NCBI GenBank assembly: GCA_036426205.1
Contig: CM071568.1
Location: 231,605,727 to 231,669,726 of the forward strand
Direction: 5' to 3'
DNA from: Ascaphus truei
Taxonomy: Eukaryota; Chordata; Amphibia; Anura; Ascaphidae
Length of the DNA: 64,000 nucleotides
Shown here: in pieces, positions 60,411 through 64,000 of the stretch
Layout of the letters: every line of letters begins with the position of its first letter
How positions within the stretch are numbered: position 1 is the stretch's first letter
Position numbers and translations under genes: made by a program
Notes under the pieces: model-generated
What the model saw: only the letters and a program-made list of their open reading frames with translations
Database searches by the model: none
Told to the model about the DNA's origin: nothing

Positions 60411-61744
60411 AAATTGATTTTTTGATTACTTGTATTGAATTTGTCTTGAAGAAAAACTTTTTCTGGTTCTGTGAGGAGTTCTATTTACAGCTGTGTGGGA
60501 CCGCCATGGGGACCAAATTTGCGCCCAGCTATGCCAATCTTTTGATGGCCATGTGGGAAGATCAATATATATGGTCTTGGATAGGTCTGGACGCAAATTT
60601 GGTCACATGGCGGCGCTATATAGATGACATCATCTTTATATGGAAGGGTCAGAGACCTGTGATCATATTCCTCTGTACACTAAAATAATGAATTGAATCT
60701 CCAAAATTCACATCTTCCATAAGTTCTTCCAGTATAAACTTCTTGGATCTTACCATCTATATGGAGGGAAATAGCATCAAAACAAAAAACTTCTTTAAAG
60801 AAGTTGATGCAAATAATTATATTTTGCAATCCAGCTGCCATCTAAATAAGTGGATTGCAAACATTCCCTACAGACAATACCGTAGAATAAAAAGAAATTG
60901 TTCTGACAATACAATATTTAAAGAACAATCTACGGTATTGACCAAGAAGTTTGCTGAGAGAAAATATAAGGATGATGTGGTTAGAAAAGCTTGGGTTAAG
61001 GCAACGAATACACCAAGGTAAACCATGCTTATCCCCGCAGCCAAAAATGCACCAAGTGATGTGATACATGTACCATTCATCACGCAGTACAATAGGGATG
61101 CACATAAGATTAATAACATTCTTAATTCCCATTGGTCTATTTTAAAGAATGACCCCATCTTAGGCCAACACTTACCTGAAAGAGTTAAAATGGTGTATAG
61201 AAAAGCTCCCAACATTAAAAGCATAGTGGCCCCTAGTGCCCTTAGAAAGGGTCCTGTACTTACTCGCTCTGTTTGGTTAGATCCCCCTAAGGGATTTTAT
61301 ACCTGTAGAATGTGCACTGCATGCAAGTTTAGTTCTAAGGATATTAACAGCTTTCAATCACATGTGACACATAAAAAATATAACATTCAACAACATCTGA
61401 ATTGTAGATCAAATTTTGTTATCTATCTTATTGAATGCACATGTGGGTTACAATATATAGGCAAAACGATTCGCCCCCTTAGAACTAGAATATTAGAACA
61501 CATTAGTAACATAAAAAGGAAAATATCGACACATAGTGTTTCTAATCACTTTTTATTGATGCATAACTCAGATCCTAAAGGGTTAACATTCAAAGCTATT
61601 GAACAAGTCATGTCCAACTGGAGAGGTGGCAATAGGAATGTAGCCCTTCTTAAAAGAGAATCATTTTGGATGTTTGAGTTAAACACACTAGCACCTTCAG
61701 GTTTAAATTTAGATTTTGATCTCAAACCATTTTTACAACATTAA
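60411..61744 (+). pseudogene. Penelope-like element ORF: RT and GIY-YIG
   Basis: One reading frame runs from about 60411 to 61744. It first encodes a reverse transcriptase part with QLCGTAMGTKFAPSYANLLM and RRYIDDIIFIWKG, diagnostic Penelope-like motifs with the two catalytic Asp. A thumb and linker follow with INFLDLTIYMEG, VDANNYILQSSCHLNKWI and C-x2-C-type TCRMCTACKF. The last part is a GIY-YIG endonuclease (CTCGLQYIGKTIRPLRTRIL, EHISNIKRKI). In-frame stops at 60686-60688, 60689-60691 and 61019-61021 break it; no frameshift is needed. The N-terminal RT is missing (5' truncation near 60400). Confidence 0.88.
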
Positions 61745-62780
61745 TATGTTTTCTGCCTTGTTCACTAATTATGTTTTTCCACTTTTGTTCTTTCTACTAG
61801 ATTTGCGTCATTATATTTTATATTTTATATTTTATATTATCAGTTTTAGTGATAGTTTTTTAATATTAAATGCACTTATATTAGGTTTTTTGGGTCTTTG
61901 CATATGTCAGATGCAATAGATTTAACTTTGATTATAGCTCAGGCTATCTTAATCATGGCCATTTAATGCCATTTTTATCTTTATTATATAAACCTGTTTT
62001 TAATTAGGTTTTATCATGATATGTTCATTAAATTAACATTGTATTGTCTATACCAGCAACATTTGGCCATCTCAATTACAATTAAGTGTTTCGATCATCC
62101 AATTTACTCCCCACCTATGAGAGTAGAGGTTAGAGTATTTAAACTGCTCACACACCATGCAATATCACTCCTGAAGAAACCTACAAGGTGAAACGCGTAG
62201 AGTGATGCCCTAAGACGAAACCGGAGCCTCTGGAAGCGGATGACGTCACTTCCGGTCCGCGGTGAGACGCATCCGTGACACGCATACCAGAACAGAGGAA
62301 CAGCTGAGATACCACTCTTCCGGTTTGCAGAGATCCACACTGTGATCTATACGCCTGTTTATTTCCATCACCATGTGAGTTGATTGGATTTTGCTTGCTT
62401 TTATAAATATCCTATGTACAGTCTGCACTATGTCCGGTTCATTTTATTCCTAAAGGGCCCCTGGTTAAAGTGTACCTGATCGCTACAGTGTACCTGATCA
62501 TCAGCGCGGTTCCTATCCTAACACCTGGCTTCATCCCATGGGTTAAAGATACCTTTATATGCCTACTTACTTCTCACGTTTGTGAGTATTCTGAACACTT
62601 AACCGTGCCATTTACCACACTGAATTCACACAATACTGCACCATAAGTTTGTTGTCTTCTTTTATTTTTCCACATGATTTGCGCTTCTTGATGATTTCTA
62701 CCCTTGTATTGGTGTTGCGCATGCAAAAAGGTAAACAAAGAAATGTTTCTAAGTCCTGCTTTTTTTATCACCAGCCTTTA
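61745..62780 (+). mobile_element. 3' terminal region of the Penelope-like element
   Basis: Non-coding sequence follows the endonuclease stop. It contains the hammerhead and, after it, a GC-rich part with GACGTCACTTCCGGTCCGCG (62243-62262) resembling 260-290 on the other strand near the window start. The end near 62780 is inferred from the point where the TIR-element right arm begins; no convincing target duplication was found. Confidence 0.5.
62164..62206 (+). ncRNA. Hammerhead ribozyme (type I) of Penelope-like element
   Basis: Stem I is ATCACTC (62164-62170) pairing perfectly with GAGTGAT (62200-62206). Between them lie CTGAAGA (62171-62177), an extra A, stem II ACCT/AGGT around ACA, then GAAA (62190-62193). 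The minimal stem III follows as the self-complementary ACGCGT (62193-62198), with A at 62199 as the cleavage-site base. The C-U-G-A-N-G-A and G-A-A-A core is intact. Penelope-like retroelements are known to carry type I hammerheads with very short stem III that may act as dimers. Location 420 bases after the GIY-YIG frame fits the element's terminal repeat. Confidence 0.8.
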
Positions 62781-63043
62781 GCTGGTGCAGCGCAACTTTA
62801 TTCAGCGCAACTTTAACGTACGATCAGTTTGCGTTGCTTAGTGAATCCCGCAGAAGGGTAGGATTCAGCGCAAACAGCTGATCGTACGCGCAAAGTTGGA
62901 CTTTGAAAAAATTTCAGGAAAAAGTCCGTTTTGGAGCGCAAAGTGCCTGTTTGCGTGGCTTAGTGAATAGCGCTCGGCGGAACTTCACGTTCTAAGAGCA
63001 CTTTGCGCTCTTAAAATGACTTATCACTGCTTAGTGCATACCC

Positions 63044-63445
63044 TTTTTGTATATAAAGCCCTCTCCTGTAGAAACCTTTCTCACTGACTGCTTCACACCT
63101 CTGGAATGCCAATTCTCAATATCCGACTAGCACCCTCTCTATCAACCTTTATGAGTAGCTCTATAAGTCATAGTTTTACACTGTATACATACACCTTGCC
63201 CCCTTGCAGATGCTCTTACCAGAACGCCCTCCTACTGTCTCTGTACGTCCTTCCTACCAACCAATTAGTTTGTAAGCTCTTTGGAGCAGGTACTCCTTTT
63301 CCTAAATGTTACTTTTATGTATTAAGCTCTCCCCTTTATGTGTTATTTATATTATTTGTTATCTATGTGATTGTCACGTGTATTACTGCTGTGAAGCGCT
63401 ATGTACATTAATGGCGCTATATAAATAAAGACATACCTACATACA
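63044..63445 (+). mobile_element. L2-type LINE, 3' part after the insertion
   Basis: It continues the LINE broken at 55716 (TTTAAAG then TATAAAG at the junction). It ends with GAAGCGCTATGTACATTAAT, GGCGCTATATAAATAAAG and ACATAC units, the classic L2 3' tail used for priming. The coding remnant of the C-terminus is shifted and stopped. Confidence 0.8.
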
Positions 63446-64000
63446 CTCTGTCCCACGTGTTGGAGCACGCGCCGAGCCTCCCACTGCTGCTGTGCCAGAA
63501 GCAGAGCTAAGCTTACTTCCGGCACGCTGATGTCACAGAGGGCCGTTGCATGCCGGCATTCAAGCTTGGCATGGGACAGAGAAGGAAGAGGCCTTCAGCT
63601 GGGAGAGCAAGGGCCCAGCCCCGAGAGAACTGGCAGCCGGGCCTGGCCAGAGGTCGGGCCCAACTTGCAGCGCCAGCCAGCCTGGCCCCTCGCAGACACC
63701 AGGCCACCCGCAGACACAAGGCCCCTTCTGTGCGCCCTGTCGGTGACCCTGATCAGGCATGAGTGTACCTAAGTTCCTGATCGAATCTTTCTCCCTGTGA
63801 AACAGCCTCTTATTTCTGTGACCACTTCTCTGTGGCTTTGTCACAATATCTATAACTTGAAATGTAAGTTGACTGGAGTTGTGTCCACCCTCACAAAATA
63901 GTGTGCAACTAGGGCCTTCAGATCACCCCTCCGTATCGCTGCTTTGTGTTGCCTTATTCTGTCCTTGAAAAATTGGGTTGTCTCCCCCACGTAACCAAGG
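63446..64000. other. Window end, unassigned GC-rich DNA
   Basis: Several overlapping frames at 63513-63844 on both strands come from a GC-rich stretch. None resembles a known domain, and no splice-site-bounded exon was recognised. Confidence 0.4.

Larger units (their letters stand above)
55717..63043. mobile_element. 7.3-kb TIR element inserted in the L2 LINE
   Basis: The left end GGGGGCTATGCACTAATC pairs with the inverted right end GGGTATGCACTAAGC. Both are relatives of the 38467-42450 ends. The L2 sequence is broken at exactly this interval, an independent sign of insertion. It shares modules with the 4-kb element: GAGCTGAACCGCATTG units (56015-56260, 56365-56430), a GC-rich tract (56780-57060), CTATTATCC palindromes (57150-57180, 60195-60225) and the TAGCGGTTAATAACCGCTA palindrome (59978-59996). 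A Penelope-like element and a palindrome are nested within. No transposase was found. Confidence 0.55.

Noticed and set aside
63513..63844. Several overlapping frames on both strands near the window end
   Set aside because: They are GC-rich sequence open on both strands, with no recognisable domain or splice boundaries.

Overview
The window is vertebrate nuclear DNA, most likely from an amphibian and probably a frog. It has GT-AG introns of up to about 9 kb, a high density of transposable elements, and a mix of families typical of amphibians: L2 and CR1-type LINEs, Ty3/gypsy, DIRS, Penelope-like elements with a hammerhead ribozyme, hAT, Tigger/pogo and 3-bp-TSD (PIF/Harbinger-like) DNA transposons. 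No prokaryotic or organellar gene organisation is present. The species cannot be named from sequence alone.

The only intact host gene is the 3' end of a Ras-family exchange factor on the + strand. It is best matched to RAPGEF5 (MR-GEF/GFR). Six exons (4038-4128, 4932-4982, 6563-6650, 9139-9203, 18399-18453, 27096-27214) join in frame, with consistent intron phases, into the last 155 residues of the RasGEF catalytic domain plus the C-terminal tail. The stop codon is at 27212-27214. Upstream exons lie outside the window or were not found. Introns and downstream DNA hold only repeats.

Layout. 1-3.2 kb: Penelope-type terminal sequences and a 1.4-kb inverted-repeat element with a 13-bp target duplication. 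4-27 kb: the RAPGEF5 exons. Their introns carry three hAT elements, one Tigger-like MITE, CR1-type LINE fragments (one split by a palindromic insertion), an LTR fragment, a decayed gypsy element on the minus strand (18.65-23.96 kb) and a large palindrome (26.2-26.4 kb). 27.2-33.9 kb: quiet DNA, possibly a long 3' UTR. 34.1-38.1 kb: a second gypsy relic, LTRs, and a FOXL2-like forkhead pseudogene. 38.47-42.45 kb: a 4-kb modular element with terminal inverted repeats. 43.7-45.6 kb: three 0.5-kb MITEs in a row. 46.5-50.4 kb: a microsatellite, a 29-bp minisatellite, and an LTR-element gag-like ORF with a tRNA-Leu-type primer binding site. 51.8-52.3 kb: DIRS reverse transcriptase. 52.9-63.4 kb: an L2 LINE split by a 7.3-kb TIR element, itself invaded by a Penelope-like element (RT and GIY-YIG) that keeps a well-formed hammerhead ribozyme at 62164-62206.

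The most interesting material is the set of short elements that combine a hammerhead-like core, or a related GAAACG hairpin, with long inverted arms and 10-13-bp target duplications. Others of note are the modular palindrome-rich TIR elements and the FOXL2-derived pseudogene. All calls come from reading the sequence and its translations. No database search was run.
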